A stretch of 64,000 bases of DNA from Mimachlamys varia (GCA_947623455.1 OX392532.1:6700501-6764500), one strand, 5' to 3'. Numbered from the stretch's first letter, positions 36,901 through 52,300 are shown. Made by a program: numbers and translations. Notes: generated from the sequence alone by a model not told the origin.

Positions 36901-39900
36901 TGAGAATGAACTTCCCTTACTAGTTTATATCTCGTCCATACATGTGTAATGAGAATGAACTTCACTCACTAGGTTATTACTCGTCCATACATGTGTAATG
37001 AGAATGAACTTCCCTTACTAGGTTATTACTCGTCCATACATGTGTAATAAGAATGAACTTCACTCACTAGGTTATTACTCGTCAATACATGTGTAATAAG
37101 AATGAACTTCACTCACTAGGTTATTACTCGTCCATACATGAGTAATGAGAATGAACTTCCCTTACTAGTTTATCTCTCGTCAATACATGTGTAATGAGAA
37201 TGAACTTCCCTTACTAGGTTATTACTCGTGCATACTTGTGTTATTACAATGAACTTCACTCACTCGGTTATTAATTGTGTTATTGATTTTTGTTCGATTT
37301 TTGCCTTAAATTATCTTTTGTTTGTTTTTCGTTTCACTAGTTCAGAGGTGTCAACTGGATCCTGACAGGCATACCGGGATGAAGGTGGCTAGGATAATGT
37401 GCAAAAATCATATTTAAACGCTCTAGAAACATAATTTGCAGATTTAATATGTGCTAAACTATAGCCCAACGCCAATGAAACCTACACAAGCGCCATATAA
37501 AGTATCTTTTCTTAACCTTTAATGTTGTTATTAAAAAACTAGCCATGCTATCAACATTATGGTACGTTCTAGTTCAAACAATTAAAACGCTTTCATAACA
37601 TCACATACTATTTTCAAATTGCATATGATATTTAGTTCATTTATCGTTCGAGATTTCTTAGTCTTTGCTTTTTTATTTACAATCCGCTAACATATTTTAC
37701 CATTTGATTTTATAATGATTTTTGTAGAATCCGATGGTCATATCAATTTGTATATGAGTTATACAATGTACCTCTCTACAACTATTTAAGGTGAAATAAA
37801 GCTCCGCATCACCTGGCTATATGCATAAACTTTAAATTAAACATCATTTCTCTGCACTTAGAAGCGTCACATAAGGCATTGGCATGTTACCGATCAGCCT
37901 AAATGCTCCATTTGAATGGACCCTTGTTTGGTTATGCCCTAAATAATTAAAATTATCAAATTAAATCAGCCTAACTTTTAATGAAGGAGTGGATTGTCAC
38001 CAAATCAATACTTGACCTGCATTTTGTAATGATGAATCAACATACCAAATAACATTTTAATATCTTTATACATTCTATTTAATTGATTACTAAATGTGTT
38101 GAAATATTGTTCGAATCCTTCGATTGACATTTTAATCACTTGAAAGAGACTCCATATCGATTTTTTTTTTTATAGTTTTAAACGTGTTCCCTATCCCAAA
38201 ATGCCACTATTTAAAAAAATCGTTTGCAAAAAATGGCCGAGATATGACCAGTATGGTTTCCCGTTCAACGGAACATATTTTGGGCATGCTGGGAAAAAAT
38301 CTATAAGGATTTCGAGCGAGAATCCATTATTTTGTTGAGCCTATAACCTACACAACCATATAAAATGGGTTTTCCCCTATAAATATAAATGCATACAACT
38401 CTGGTCCAGTCCCTAGAGTAGTAATACACATGCTGTCCCCTTTAAATCTGCAGTTAGCCAGATAATTGTTTTATTGCAAATGGACAAGTTCAATATAGAT
38501 ACATACATTCCGATTTTGATTAAGGTCTTTAAATAAGAATTGTTCCAGACAGTGACATCTAGGGTGGCTATTGCACTATTGAGTGGCCTTGTTGATCATT
38601 AAAAACGTACCTGTTCCGTTAAACAGCATCGGGCATGACGACAGATTCGCTGGGTTATCTACCCCTTCAACTCTCCAGTGAACTAGACGGGCAGTCGGAC
38701 TTTGAGTGGCTGTTAAGAACTGTTTTCCATCCGAACAAACTCTGGGGCATGAAACCTTGAAACAAATGAGTCATCGTTACGCTTAAAGATTAATTACTAT
38801 CTTTATATAAGAGTGACTGCTCCTCGGTGAAAATGAGAAGAGAATCGGAGAATACCAAAGAGCCACAAAACGATTTACGTCTTTTACCGACTAAGGTCAT
38901 TAAAGGACGGCCCGGTGTGTGTGCTGTGGGTGTATGTGTTAAGAGAGCTTGTTTTTGGGAGACTGTGGAAAACTCGTTCTTGCAATGGACCGATTTAAAG
39001 GGTAACCACACCGAAAGGCCCCTGGGAAACACACCATCTGGTCACACTTTACTGACAACAGGCGAACTAGAACATGTAATTTCACTTTTATAATTCTGAG
39101 CGCTAAACAGGAAGTAATAACTATCATTTTGAGTCTCAGTCTGGAGAGAGACCCCAGAGCAGTCTTCACATGAGTGAACACATGAGAAACTATAGGCTTA
39201 AAGGCCCAATATACGAAACTTCAGGAAATTTTTCGGGATTATGAAAAATTATGAAAAAAATCCAGTTGATAACCGTGCAAAAATAAGCCTAAAACGAAGT
39301 AAACCTGACCGGTAACTTAAAAGAAACTCTTGACAAAAAAATCCAAAGAATTGAAAAATATTCATGTGGGGCCCACTTTAACAACAAACCAAAGGTAGAA
39401 GACAGCTCAGAATGGACGCGTGTTTACAAATACCGAGTTTCAACTGCTACTGTAACGCCGGTAACCGCGTCAGAATTCATCTTGAATATTGCTTATATCA
39501 GTTAATCTTAGCTAAATCTATAAATATAATAAGTTATTAGACTTGATTTTCACTTCAAGTAAATCTTTCCTTTGTTCATATTTTGCCTCTAGTTTAATCG
39601 ATGTTGAGTTCGGATTAGGGTTTTGTCGACGCTTTGGAATTCTCTGATTTTTTCAAATATCAATAATATTGATGTTTTTAGCAAAATGTCTGTTAACTTT
39701 ACTTTACATAAAATGAATAATGCACGTATAAATTCTTAATTTATCGATTTTATTTTCTGTTCGGAACAAAGTATTCGTAAAGTCAGTCCAAACCTACCTT
39801 TTGATCTAATTTGTAGCTTGTATATTTTAGTGTAGATTTATCCCAAACTTGAATGTCATCTATCTTATGAGCAGGACAAGGGACAAAGTAAGGGCTATCC

Positions 39901-40286
39901 TCCTTTATGAACATTCCGACATCACCGTCATGTCCCGGGGCCTCCAAGCGATTCAGCAACTCTCCTATTGACATAATATTGCAAATCAATTGCGCGATAT
40001 TCTGATATAAGTTAGACCTGCGCGATATTCTGATATAAGTTAGACCTCTAAGAAAGAACAAAAATAATGCCATTAAATGCTTATTTATCAAAATACAAAA
40101 CAGTGGCGATAAAGTGGTCGGTAAGCATTGTAAACTTTCACAAAATCAGAAGGACATTTAGTAATATTTGAATACGTGGTAATATGAACAATTGTACATG
40201 CAACATGCAAAGAAACTATATCAATATGAAGAATTAGTATATTTTATGTTTTGAGTGGTGTAATCGTCAAACGGAAAAACATACAG

Positions 40287-40342
<56 letters not shown>

Positions 40343-43300
40343 GCGGACGGAAGGAAGGACGGACGGTCCTACGGACAGACAGATGAACTGACTGTTTTTA
40401 TGCGTACCTGTGTTTCTATCCCAAATTCTCATGATGCTATCAAGGTGTACAGTGAGTAACCTGTTGGCGTCCAGAACGTGTATCTTGTCAACCGATACAT
40501 CTTTAATGTCATCCTCCCTCTCATCAACCTCAAAGTAGTGGTTCTGGTACTCAGTGTCCTCACACATAGCTATACGTCTGTCTGGTAGATAATACAGTAC
40601 AGTAATATTAACTCAAAGTAGTGGTTCTGGTACTCGGTGTCCTCACACATAGCTATACATCTGTCTGGTAGATAATACAGTACACTTATATTATCTCAAA
40701 ATATTGGTTCTCGTGCTTGGTGTCCTCACACATAGCTATACATCTGTCTGGTAGATAATACAGTACAGTAATATTATCTCAAAGTAGTGGTTCTGGTACT
40801 CGGTGTCCTCACACACAGCTATACGTCTGTCTGGTAGATAATAAAGTACACTAATATTATTTCAAAGTAGTGGTTCTGGTACTCGGTGTCCTCACACATA
40901 GCTATACATCTGTCTGGTAGATAATAAAGTACACTAATACTATCTCAAAGTAGTGGTTCTGGTACTCGGTGTCCTCACACTCACGTCTGTCTGATAGATA
41001 ATACAGTACACTTAATGTTATATCTGATGTAGCGGTGTGTGCTTATTATTCAGTTGCTTACCTCGATCTCTACTTAAACTACGACCAACATGGACAGCTT
41101 ACTACTAAGCTATACGATAAACGTGATGATTTCAATTTTCCGATCGTTAACTTTCCATTTCTTGATAGTATCATCCCTGCTTCTCCAACCTATGGTGTTT
41201 ACAGGTCGCAGTTGATTCTGTATTCCAGGGCTTGCTCTATATATCGGGATTTTCGTGAACGATGTCGACTGCTGACAAACAAACTAACAACACAAGGATT
41301 CGAGAGGTGCAGGTTGATCAGAACTATGGGCAAGTTTTATGGTCGCCATCTTTGTCTCATTGAGTGTGTTTACTTTTTGTGATTGACAACGATACTCGGT
41401 TTTCATTTTGAGAACTTGATGTTTACTTGGATGTGACAAAGATTTACGGGTGTCGTCGATGAAGTAGAAGACGCTTACTCTTCCGGAGCACCTGGTCTTA
41501 TTCTCTTGTACTTTTGCAAGGGTCTCCCTCCATATGAATCTTTCCTTTGTTCATATTTTCCCCCTTGTTTAATCGATTTTGAGTTTGGATTAGGATTTTG
41601 TTAACGTTTCGGCATTCTCTTATTTATATGCACCTGTCTATTGACAAACCCGAAAATATTGTCAACGGAACTGACATTCCATCATATTTTTTAAAAACAT
41701 ATTTGCATGTCATGTTTGTATATTTGTTTTCTGGATTTAATAGGAACATCGTGTATACCACAAAGAACAGAAAAGTATTATCTTTGTGCAGTACCATACA
41801 CCTAATCGGCTGCCAGCAACTGATAAAACCTCTAAAAACGAACAAGATCCCATCTGCCAAGTAATGCATTCCACGACACGCATCAAATTTGTAATTTTGT
41901 GATTTTGTGAATTTCGTTTTTGTATATCTACGAGGTGACCGTAACCCATTTTGAATCTTATTCGAATCGGTACTTGTTCTATTGATTTGTACGACATTTA
42001 AACACTTCAAGTTTGTCATCTAATACAACATATCAGAACGCCTGTTTAAGTAAAACGTGGAGCTGATTTATTATAATCATCACAATACACACTTTCATAT
42101 TACCATGTATATGTAGTTTTATATTATTTTAACAGAATGAGTGGATTTGTAAACAAACTTACTTTCTCTTATATTCCAAATGACGAACGATGTTAGATCG
42201 AATTTTCCCATCATGGATCCTTGATGTTTGATGCAAGAGGTAACACCAAATGCAAATGTCTGTCCGTCTTCCGACAAGGCCGATTCAAGGTTATCTCTTA
42301 AATCATACTCCATTCGTGATATTGATACAATACACTGTGAAGTTAATAAATCAAAGACCAGCCATGGACCATCATATATACGCCCAGCCAACACATTCCA
42401 TCCTTTGTTGACCTGTAAACAATATAGGCCTTTGTGTTAGCACCCTTGTTTTCCTATTATAATTAGTATTATTTTATGTACACGATAGTCCTTAGGTACA
42501 TGTACAGGTATTCCAGTTGGTAGATATATGTGTGAGTACGATACACAGTTTCTGTTCATTTCACTCTGATGTAGATTTCAACAGAAGGTAATTTATATTC
42601 ATTTAGACACTGTAAGATTTCATTCCTGTGGCCAGTTGTGCAAAACGTGGTTAGCTTAATCATAATTAATTAATTAATTATTTAATGACATTATATAAGT
42701 AATCATATCTTTACACAGTTCTACAGTTTAACATATTAATTGATCCTTCGAAAAACAAGATGTATCAAAAGTTGTACCTAATTCATTGGTTTCGTTTTCA
42801 ATGTACATGAATATGGCCTAGTCACTTACTTGCTAAAGTTTTATTTTATCACTTAAATAACCAATAAATATCCGTATTAAAAACGTATAATATTCATATT
42901 TATGTCAGTATTGTTGCTTAACATATCCATACGTTTGTAAAATTCTAATTTATGCAAACTTTTACCAAAGAGAAATATCTCGTACATGAAATAGTTCCAC
43001 GGATGGCGTTTTCCCGTCGTCTGTTTTGACGTTTGATGGTATTTTGATAATTGCTTTCGTCTTCCCGGTTGTTGTGTTGTATATCTTAAAATGCCGACCT
43101 GTGCTAGTGCAAGTTAGGATTTCTAAAAAAAAGCATATCGTATTGTAGTTATTTATATTGAAATAAAAACAATTTATTAGAAAAAAAAAAAATAAAACCC
43201 AGGTAAAATATGCAATGAATCATAGGCAATATAGTATTCTTATCCAACCAAATGTCTCGCGTTATCTCATACAAACTTAAATAGCATTGTAGAACCACGT

Positions 43301-46300
43301 ATCAGGAAAGGGTATACAATTTTTACTTATTGAAACATTGCTAAAGGTAATATTTTTATCCTAGGCACCAAAGGATTGAAAATATGCTGGAAAGAAACGT
43401 AGTCGCGAGCGATTTGAAAAAAATACAGATTGTGTAACAAGCATATCTTTTAGCCTTACTCTATCGTTAATACTTGCAATTAAGTTCCCGTAAATATCAA
43501 AGAAAATTCTTTATGATCTGCTTTTGACGTGCGTGTGCTACGACCAATTAACACATTAATTACAGATGTATAGTGCCATCAATATCGATCAAAACGTGTA
43601 ATGTTATATAATAAATGAATGTAAATTTACTACTGTGACTATAGTGATGTCAGTATGGGAGTTAACGTATAATGGTATTAACAAATTTTGCTACTGTGAT
43701 ATACGTGTTTATTATTTAATGATGTCGGTACTGACCTGATCCGTCTGATTTGACACGAAAAATACAGGAATAATGGCCTTCGAACACTTTGTCCACAGTC
43801 ATAGTGTCCGAGCTGATGGTCTTGATTTTCCTGGAACGTGTGCCTATCACTATCTGCTGGTCATTTAGTATCTTAATGCTAAGAGGTGTTGCATTCTGAA
43901 GCAAACATCACGGGGAAAAGTTAATTGTTTTTTAGAACTTTCTAAAAGATTATCTGATTTTCTCCAAGATTGGTTTCCATGATTAGCACCATAATATTGT
44001 ACACCTGGCAGGACGGTCGGGCTTCCCCGGGTTTTTGCGGTTCCCTACAATAAGACCCATTGTGTTTCTAACATTTCAAACCTTGCGGGACGGTTGGGCT
44101 TCCCCGGGGTTATTTGCGGTTCCCTACAATAAGACCCATTGTGTTTCTAACATTTCAAACCTTGCGGGACGGTTGGGCTTCCCCGGGGTTATTTGCGGTT
44201 CCCTACAATAAGACCCATTGTGTTTCTAACATTTCAAACCTTGCGGGACGGTTGGGCTTCCCCGGGGTTATTTGCGGTTCCCTACAATAAGACCCATTGT
44301 GTTTTAACATCAGACCACCCAAGGCTGATTGATATCGGTTGGATAACTCGTTTCATTGTTGAAAAAAAAAAAAATTGAAATGATATGTTGAATTCTACTT
44401 TGACAGAATACGAAGCACCATATGTGATTCATTTGATATATAAATTCTGCTATCTTTAATTTCATCTTCCTAATTTCATTAAATTTCCAACTGATCTGAA
44501 AGAGTAATGACCAACAGACCGGGCTCTAATTATGCACTGTTAATCGTATATAGTTTAGTTTTGTATAAGTCGTCAAACGTTTGTGTCCAAACGTATTTGA
44601 CTTGTTATAATTCGCAAAATATTACCAAGCTGTTGATGATTATTCAGGTAGTTTATTATACATTTCTTGAGTACACTAGTTCTTGATAATACACACCTTT
44701 CCTAGCACATTGTAACGTATCTATACAGATTACGTATAGTAGATGTGTACCAAACGTTACTCCTGTTTGAGATGCTTCCTTTAATCATAAAGTGTTATGT
44801 ATAGAGAGTGTTAAGACGTACCATCTTGCCCCCACGGACGACTTTCTGTTCCAGGATGTCGTATACAAGTAGATTGTCAGTTCCCGTTCAAACAACAGCA
44901 TAGCGGGGATTGTTCGTGGGGATGACAGCTCTAGAACACAGAATTCATTTCGTATTTAGTTTTGCTGACCTGAACAGCTAAGACGTTCCCCTGTTCATAC
45001 AGAGATCAATACACAGAACGTGTTTATAATACATTATTCATCAACATGAAATAACACTACGTAAAACATCGATCGAACACCAAGTGTAGAATGGTTAAAG
45101 TTAAATGTGTGGTTCTTTTCAACGTCAAATTTAGACTGGTTTAAGGCAAGAGCTTGGCTTTTTTCAACGTCAGTTGTAGACTGGTTTTAGTCAAGAGCAT
45201 GGCCCTTTAAACGTCAATTGACTGGTTTAAGTCAAGAGCATGGCCCTTTTTCAACGTCAATTGTAGACTGGTTTAAGTTATATGCACGGCCTTTTTATAC
45301 GTCTATTGTAGATTGGTTTAAGTTCAATGCACGGCCTTGTCAACGTCAATTGTAGACTGGTTTAAGTTAAGAGCCTGGCCTTTTTCAACGTCAATTGTAG
45401 ACTGGTTTAAGTCAAGAGCCTGGCCTTTATCAAAGTCAATTGTAGACTGCTTTAAGTCAAGAGTATGGTCCTTTTTTTCAACGTCAGTTGTAGACTGGTT
45501 TAAGTCAAGAGCCTGGCCCTTTTCAACGTCAATTGTAGACTGGTTTAAGTCAAGAGCATGGTCCTTTTTCAACGTCAATTGTAGACTGGTTTAATGCAAG
45601 AGTTTGGTCCTTTTTCAACGTCAATTGTAGACTGGTTTAAGTCAAGAGTATGGTCCTTTTTCAACGTCAATTGTAGACTGGTGTGAGGCAAGAGCTTGGC
45701 CTTTTGCGAATATGTTTTACGATTACTATCAGGAACATTGTCGAGTTATTCAAATCTGAAGGTGGTTAGAAAAATGTCCATCATTATGGAGAGACTCAGA
45801 TTAATATATTGTACTCCAAAATTACTCATTTATTGTGTCGCCTCCGACGGATGTCGGAAATGCGGCACATAGGGGTTACTTTTCCGACGGCGTCAACAAT
45901 GTTACAGTTTTGCGTTTAGCTCTGTATCTGACAAAGTTACATCAACCAAACCTCAATCATAGATGAAGCATGGGAAATAGAGCCTACTGGGCTAAAACAA
46001 ATTCCTGAATTTCTGCTTTTCTTGGGGTAAAAATCTCAAATTTCTGGAATTACAACGTTAATGTTTTGCGTTTAGCTCTTGCATATTAGGCTGTTTCTGA
46101 CTTAGTATAAAAGCTACAGCAACCAAACGTGGTATCTAGATGTATAATGACTCAACGCACACTATCGCAACTTCCGTTTTATGATTCAACAAAATGGCTT
46201 CCATTTCCTTGCCACTGATTGGTCGAAATTTAGATATTGCTCAATTTCACTCAAAATTGGTATGTAGGTGTATTATGACTCTACGAACACTATCGCAACT

Positions 46301-49300
46301 TCCGTTTCATGATTCAACAAAATGCCCACCATTTCCTTGCCACTGATTGGTCAAAATTTAGATATTGTCTGATTTTACTCAAAATTGGTATGTAGGTGCG
46401 TTAGGACTCTACAAACACTATCGCAGCTTCTGTTGCATGATTCTGCAAATTGGCCATTATTTTCTGGCCTCTGATTGGTAAAAAATTTGATATTGTCCGA
46501 TTTCACTCAAACTTGGTATGTAGGTGTAGTAGGACTGTACAAAAACTATCGCAATTTCCGTTTCATGATTCAACAAAATGGACGCCATTTCTTTGCCACT
46601 GACTGGTCAAAATTTCAATATTGTCCGATTTCAATCAAATTTGGTATATAGGTGAATTATGACTTCACGAACACTATCACTATTGACAAAGTGGGAAAGG
46701 CGACACATATAATTACGCGTAATTTTTGTTACAGATTTTATCAGTCTTACATAAGTATACATATTTTATGCTAATCAATTGTATTAATTGTGTTCAATAC
46801 TATCCTCTTACAGTATAGTTTTGCCGAGGACCGCACTTTGGTTTTTTATCTCTTTCTTCCTCCTCTTCAGATCCCACACTCGAACTATGTTGTCCCTTGT
46901 TGCCGTAATCATAATGATCCACCCCCAGCAAATCACGTCATTAATTGGTTGTGTGTGGAGAAGAACACGTGACCGCTGCTCTGTCTCGAGAATCCAAACC
47001 ACGACTTCGTGATTCGAAATGTAGTAAAGAAAATGCCCTGTGGTGGTGATCCTGAAGTCCTTTGCGTAATCCAAGAAGTTACCTTTACTCATATACAAAA
47101 TAACATGCTGTGAAAATGTTTGTTACTAAAAAAGCATATTATAATTTTCGTACGAACCCAAGCATGGCAAACAAAAATACATTCAGTGATATAAAGTTCA
47201 AAGCATTTTAATATAGACAGCAGATAGATTTGAGTAAGACATGTATAAGACAGCAAAATAAAATGGGACAGTCACTCTAAGAGGAAGGGAGGGAGGGGGT
47301 GGGGATGTATAATGAAAGGATAACAACCCGAAAAACAGAACAAAATATATACTGGAATGATAACAACAATCCGAAAAACAGAACAAAATATATACTGGAA
47401 TGATAACAACCCGAAAAACGGAACAAAATCTATACTGGAATGATAACAACCGGAAAACATAACAAAATATATACTGGAACGAAAACAACCCGAAAAACAG
47501 AACAAAATATATACTGGAATGACGACCGGAAAACAGAACAAAATATATAATGGAATGACAACCGGAAAACATAACAAAATATATACTGGAATGATAACAA
47601 CCCGCAAAACAAAACTAGATATATACTTCAATGATAACAACCCGGAAAACAAAACAAAATACATACTGGAATAACAACAGGAAAACATAACAACATATAA
47701 ACTGGAATTATAACAACCCGAAAAACAGATTTTAATTTTTTTGAAGCAGTATCAGATAAGATCAACCAAACGATATAGGTAACGGCTTTAAAATGATACG
47801 TCATAACTAATGCAATGTTATATACACGTAAATCTACTAAAACAACATTTACTGAAGCAGTACTTAAACGATTAGTTTAAATCTCCTCAACCTCGACACG
47901 TATAAAACACCGGTATACAAAATCAAAATGAGCAAGCCTAATTTCTAAAATACACGTGTTGTGTAAAAAAAACAATGTACACATTTTGTATGTTTGAATA
48001 AAATTCGACAAAAGATCCGGACTATCGCAATCTGGCTTACATGAATAAACCGCCGTCTACCAAATACAAGCCCTCTCAAAAACCACACCCACATCGCATA
48101 CACCGGGAGACCGTTCTTAAATGACACTGGCTGTTAATAGGACGTAAACCAATAAACCACCAAACAATAAAAGCGCATGTCCCATAAACTAGAACCATTT
48201 TCAAAAAGGCATTAGATTTCAACGAATACTTATTAAATCGACACAAAATGAATAAAAAGTCTTCAGCAATATACAATGTACGCTACAGTACTATATTTGC
48301 ACCTTAAAAATAATTCCGTTTGTATTTATAAAAAATAAATGTTAGGCATTACTAACTAATATACATTTGTAAAAAGACTAATACAATAATACAAACAGAA
48401 GAGACAAAAATATACAATTTGAAGTGTTTTACCTGTGATGACTTTGATCCTGTTAAATGATTTGATGTCGTAAATGTAAAGGTCGTAATTGGATGTTTCA
48501 GACAGAATGAATCGTGTCTCGTCTGGCATAATGGCAATGTAGGCTATGGTGGTTCCTTGACCAAGACCCTGATTTGATATCTGCGTCCAGTCGCTGAGGG
48601 TTTGTTCGGGGAAATTGTAAACGCGGAAGGATAGTCCGGTCGTCAAAACCACGTAGTTTTCTGAGGCTGAGAAAAAGGCAATGACAAACAGATCAAGTAA
48701 TTACCAAACATGTTTTTGATTCAGCAAAAACCTGTTATGATATTATTAAATATGTAGTTATATTTATACAACACAATCGACGTATATATAATATCAGAAA
48801 GTATCATTTACATCACCCTGTAGTATCAGTGAAGGACTATTATATAATGCAGACAATTATGGATAAAGGCCCAATCTCAATACCAAATACATGGCTTCTG
48901 TATAAAACTAAATGTTCATGGGTAATTATTATTCGTTATTTGTTAAATCAACTACACAGCATACACTTCACCTCCATCATTACTTTACTATGACCAACTT
49001 CGACAGTATTCCCATCCTTTGGTGTGCACATGTCACAGTTGATTCGTTATTCTAGTGCTTGCTCGAAATATCGAGATTTTCGTAACATATGTCAGCTGCT
49101 GACTTACAAACATACGAGACAGGGGATTCGACCTAATTGGGAGTAGCATTTTATAGAGTGATGGGAGAGAGTGAGTATTTACCAAATATGCAAAGGCTTT
49201 CCTATCATATTTCTTACAGAAACTTTTCATATTCAAACAGGAGGCCCATGGGCCTCAACGGTCACCTGCATTTTGATGTACTAGAACCAAAAACCTTTGC

Positions 49301-52300
49301 AAGTTTGAGCTTCCATCTTGTTTATATATTGTTGCATTGCCTGAGGCCCTATGTATGGGATATTCATTTGTTTTTAAGAAATGAAAAAGCTCATTTACAT
49401 CATCGGGAATTCAATTCAACTTCCGGTCTAATATCTTTTTTTCATTTTTTTATTTCAATTTATTGGAAGCAACAACTGTAGTATTTATTCGTCAGTGTGT
49501 GAGTACTTTTTGGGCTCACAAATTTTATTTTAAATTATTTTTGTTTTATGAAAACGAAAGCTGCATTTTAGCTGAAAGTATATGTATTTTAAGGATGCCA
49601 GTTATATGAAGGACTTTCATTATTACATTTGCAAGGATATCCTTTAAGTTACCTGTACGTTTTTCTGTTTGCGCAACTGAATTAATTATACTTCCAACTG
49701 TTCTTTAGGATGCCAGCAATATGAGAACAAAGGAATGCATGGATAATATTTTTGAAGTAAACTGTAAATATTTACAGTCTACACTGACAGTCACTCGATT
49801 ATCTTTGTCCTGCAAACTAAAGTTATTTTCCAATAACTATACTTAAAAACGTGCAAGATTTCTATGCTTTCGATACATGATGGCGGAGCTATGCAAATCA
49901 TCCAGTTCGAAGCACAATTGTATGACGTCATCAAAAATGGACATGGGCAGAGTTCACCATGGCTTATGCAAACTTCATGCTGTTACATTTATTGAACCGT
50001 TTTCATGTTTGTAAGTTTTGAAATGAAATATATATCCACATATGAGGCTAAATTGAACAGCTACGAACCATTTACAGAAAAATGCTGTAAATATAAGAAT
50101 AACCTTTGATTTTGTTTACATATTGTAGTTTATGAGATCTGTTATAAGTTACATAATATATTATGATAGTGGGACATAAGGGAGGCAACTGTAATAGAAT
50201 CATGTAGAACGTTCTTGTTTATTGTCTGGGCTGTTTACAAAACAATTTGTTGTGAAATTTGGATTTATCAGGTATTTTCCAGAAATATAGGATTCTAGAT
50301 AATACTAGCTTTTATGATATTTAGTACAAATTCCCCGAAAGAAAGTGACAGGGGTAGAACTGGAAAAGCTTGAAGGATTAAATGACCTGTTGAATATTAA
50401 TTACCTGGAACTGGACTATTGCCTGCGAATTGTGAACTGTGATTAATATTCTTAATTCTGGAATAGCGGATTGGAAGGAATCCTACATGGACATCTATTC
50501 ATACAGATAAGTTACTGGTATACCACTTTTAAAAGTTTAATATTTTAATTTGATAAAATATACATATTTTGTATATATCATTTAATTGTGCTTTGAATTC
50601 AGCTGCTGGTTTCCTTTTTCTGTTATTATCACATAACAGATCATAAATCTAATGGAGCACGAGGTACATTGCGTAAAAGCTTCAAATTGAAAGTTTAATC
50701 CTTAAGTAGTTTTCTGATATCGTCACCTGTTTTCGACGGGTGCCTTGTACAGGGATGGTACTACCAATGCCGTGCTGGGGCAAGAGTTATTGGGACCGAC
50801 TCCCAAGTTGCATCAGTCGTGTGGTATTTGTGATTTGCACGTCATTTGGAAAAATCATTTGACTTTAGCAAGGTCTGGACACAATATTTACAAGACGCTA
50901 ACCATACACCGGAGCCACTAAGAGATTATGTAGCCAACAGAGAAGAGTGAAAACGTATATGACGCGAATACATGATTATTTACAAGATATGGAGACAGCG
51001 ACATATGCTAACGTATCAAAGAGTTAAATGGTTTTGGTGTAACAAATGTATTGATTGTCAAATAGTCTTACGATTTGTACCATATTATTGAGTATTATAT
51101 GTTACATGTATAGCATATTTGTATGTCACGAGTATGACAGTTTGCGTAGCAAAAGTCAAGAAAATCTTACCTGCTGTACAAGAAACATTTTATTTGAATT
51201 GGGAATTATCATGACTATTGAATTTTCAGTTTTTCGCATTTGCAGTCTGATGAAATGCATTTGGAGACTTATATCATAAACAACTTAAAATATTCCATAA
51301 ATGCATTTCTATCAGCTATACTACATGTGTACAAAATTTGTATCAGATTGATACTTTCTGTCATTTCATGAGTTTAAAAGCAACAAATAATATATTGTTG
51401 TGTTACTATCAATAGTGGATATTAGTTAGATTGATTGAAAGCCATAGATAGAGGTTAGGGTAATTTAAAGTTAAAGGTTATCTGTTAGAATCATGAATGC
51501 CTTCCTGAATATGCATGTATGTAGTTATGCTTTCTTGTTCTGACAGAGATGCAAAGCCAAATAACATAATATTCACATTAAGAGACATGTATTCATTCAG
51601 TACACAATTCTGTGTTCTAAATATTTATCGCAGGTATAAAAAAGAAAGAAACAATTTGTCTTGTAGTTGTTAAAGAAATGTTTTTAAATTTTAAATTTAA
51701 AATGCTATTTCATCTTTCACTACAGAAAAACAAAGATGGGATTGGGATGCATTATATATATGGTAGGATCGTTTGTTATTGAATTATGTTTTTATGAACA
51801 TTTGATGCTTGGTTTATATTATTTACGATTTACCTGGATCGTAAGGTTATTGATTAGATTGTAAAATTTAATTAAATTTTAATTACTTTTTATCCTCTTA
51901 GATGAGAGATAAAAAGCCAATAAATGAGAGAAAAAAACTATATGAAAATAGAAACACATGAGTTGATAACTTGTTATACCCAGCATCATTATCTCCTTTG
52001 TAAAATATTTCAGTTATTGTTGTTATGGGACATTTGGTTGCTAAGACAAGACATTGTTTCCATGGAATGTCGACTGCGCCCCTCCCCCTCCTCCCACGGT
52101 TAATGTTTTCTCTCCGCTAGCTTCGTATTTACATTTACTGTATTTTATAATTTAATCTTGAAACATCAAACATGCACTTTTTGTGTCCAGTATGATAAAG
52201 AGTGTCTATCGTTGATATGGGGAAACTTCGGTTGTTAATGCGTTGCTAGGAAACAAATATCTGGTAACATTTAATAATACGAATGCTCAAAGATTATTTA

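Noticed and set aside
28020..37275. Possible CRISPR array, given regular repeats over 9 kb
   Set aside because: There are no unique spacers between repeats; units are contiguous and the setting is a eukaryotic intron.
40244..40400. LSLSLSLS tail on an exon-containing ORF
   Set aside because: It is the (GA)n microsatellite in the intron after the true donor at 40407.
45324..45594. Overlapping ORFs on opposite strands (ALDLNQSTIDVEKG...)
   Set aside because: Tandem repeat with near 45-bp period, not a gene.
47198..47688. Phe/Val/Ser-rich minus-strand ORFs resembling membrane proteins
   Set aside because: They derive from an A-rich 40-bp tandem repeat read on the complementary strand.
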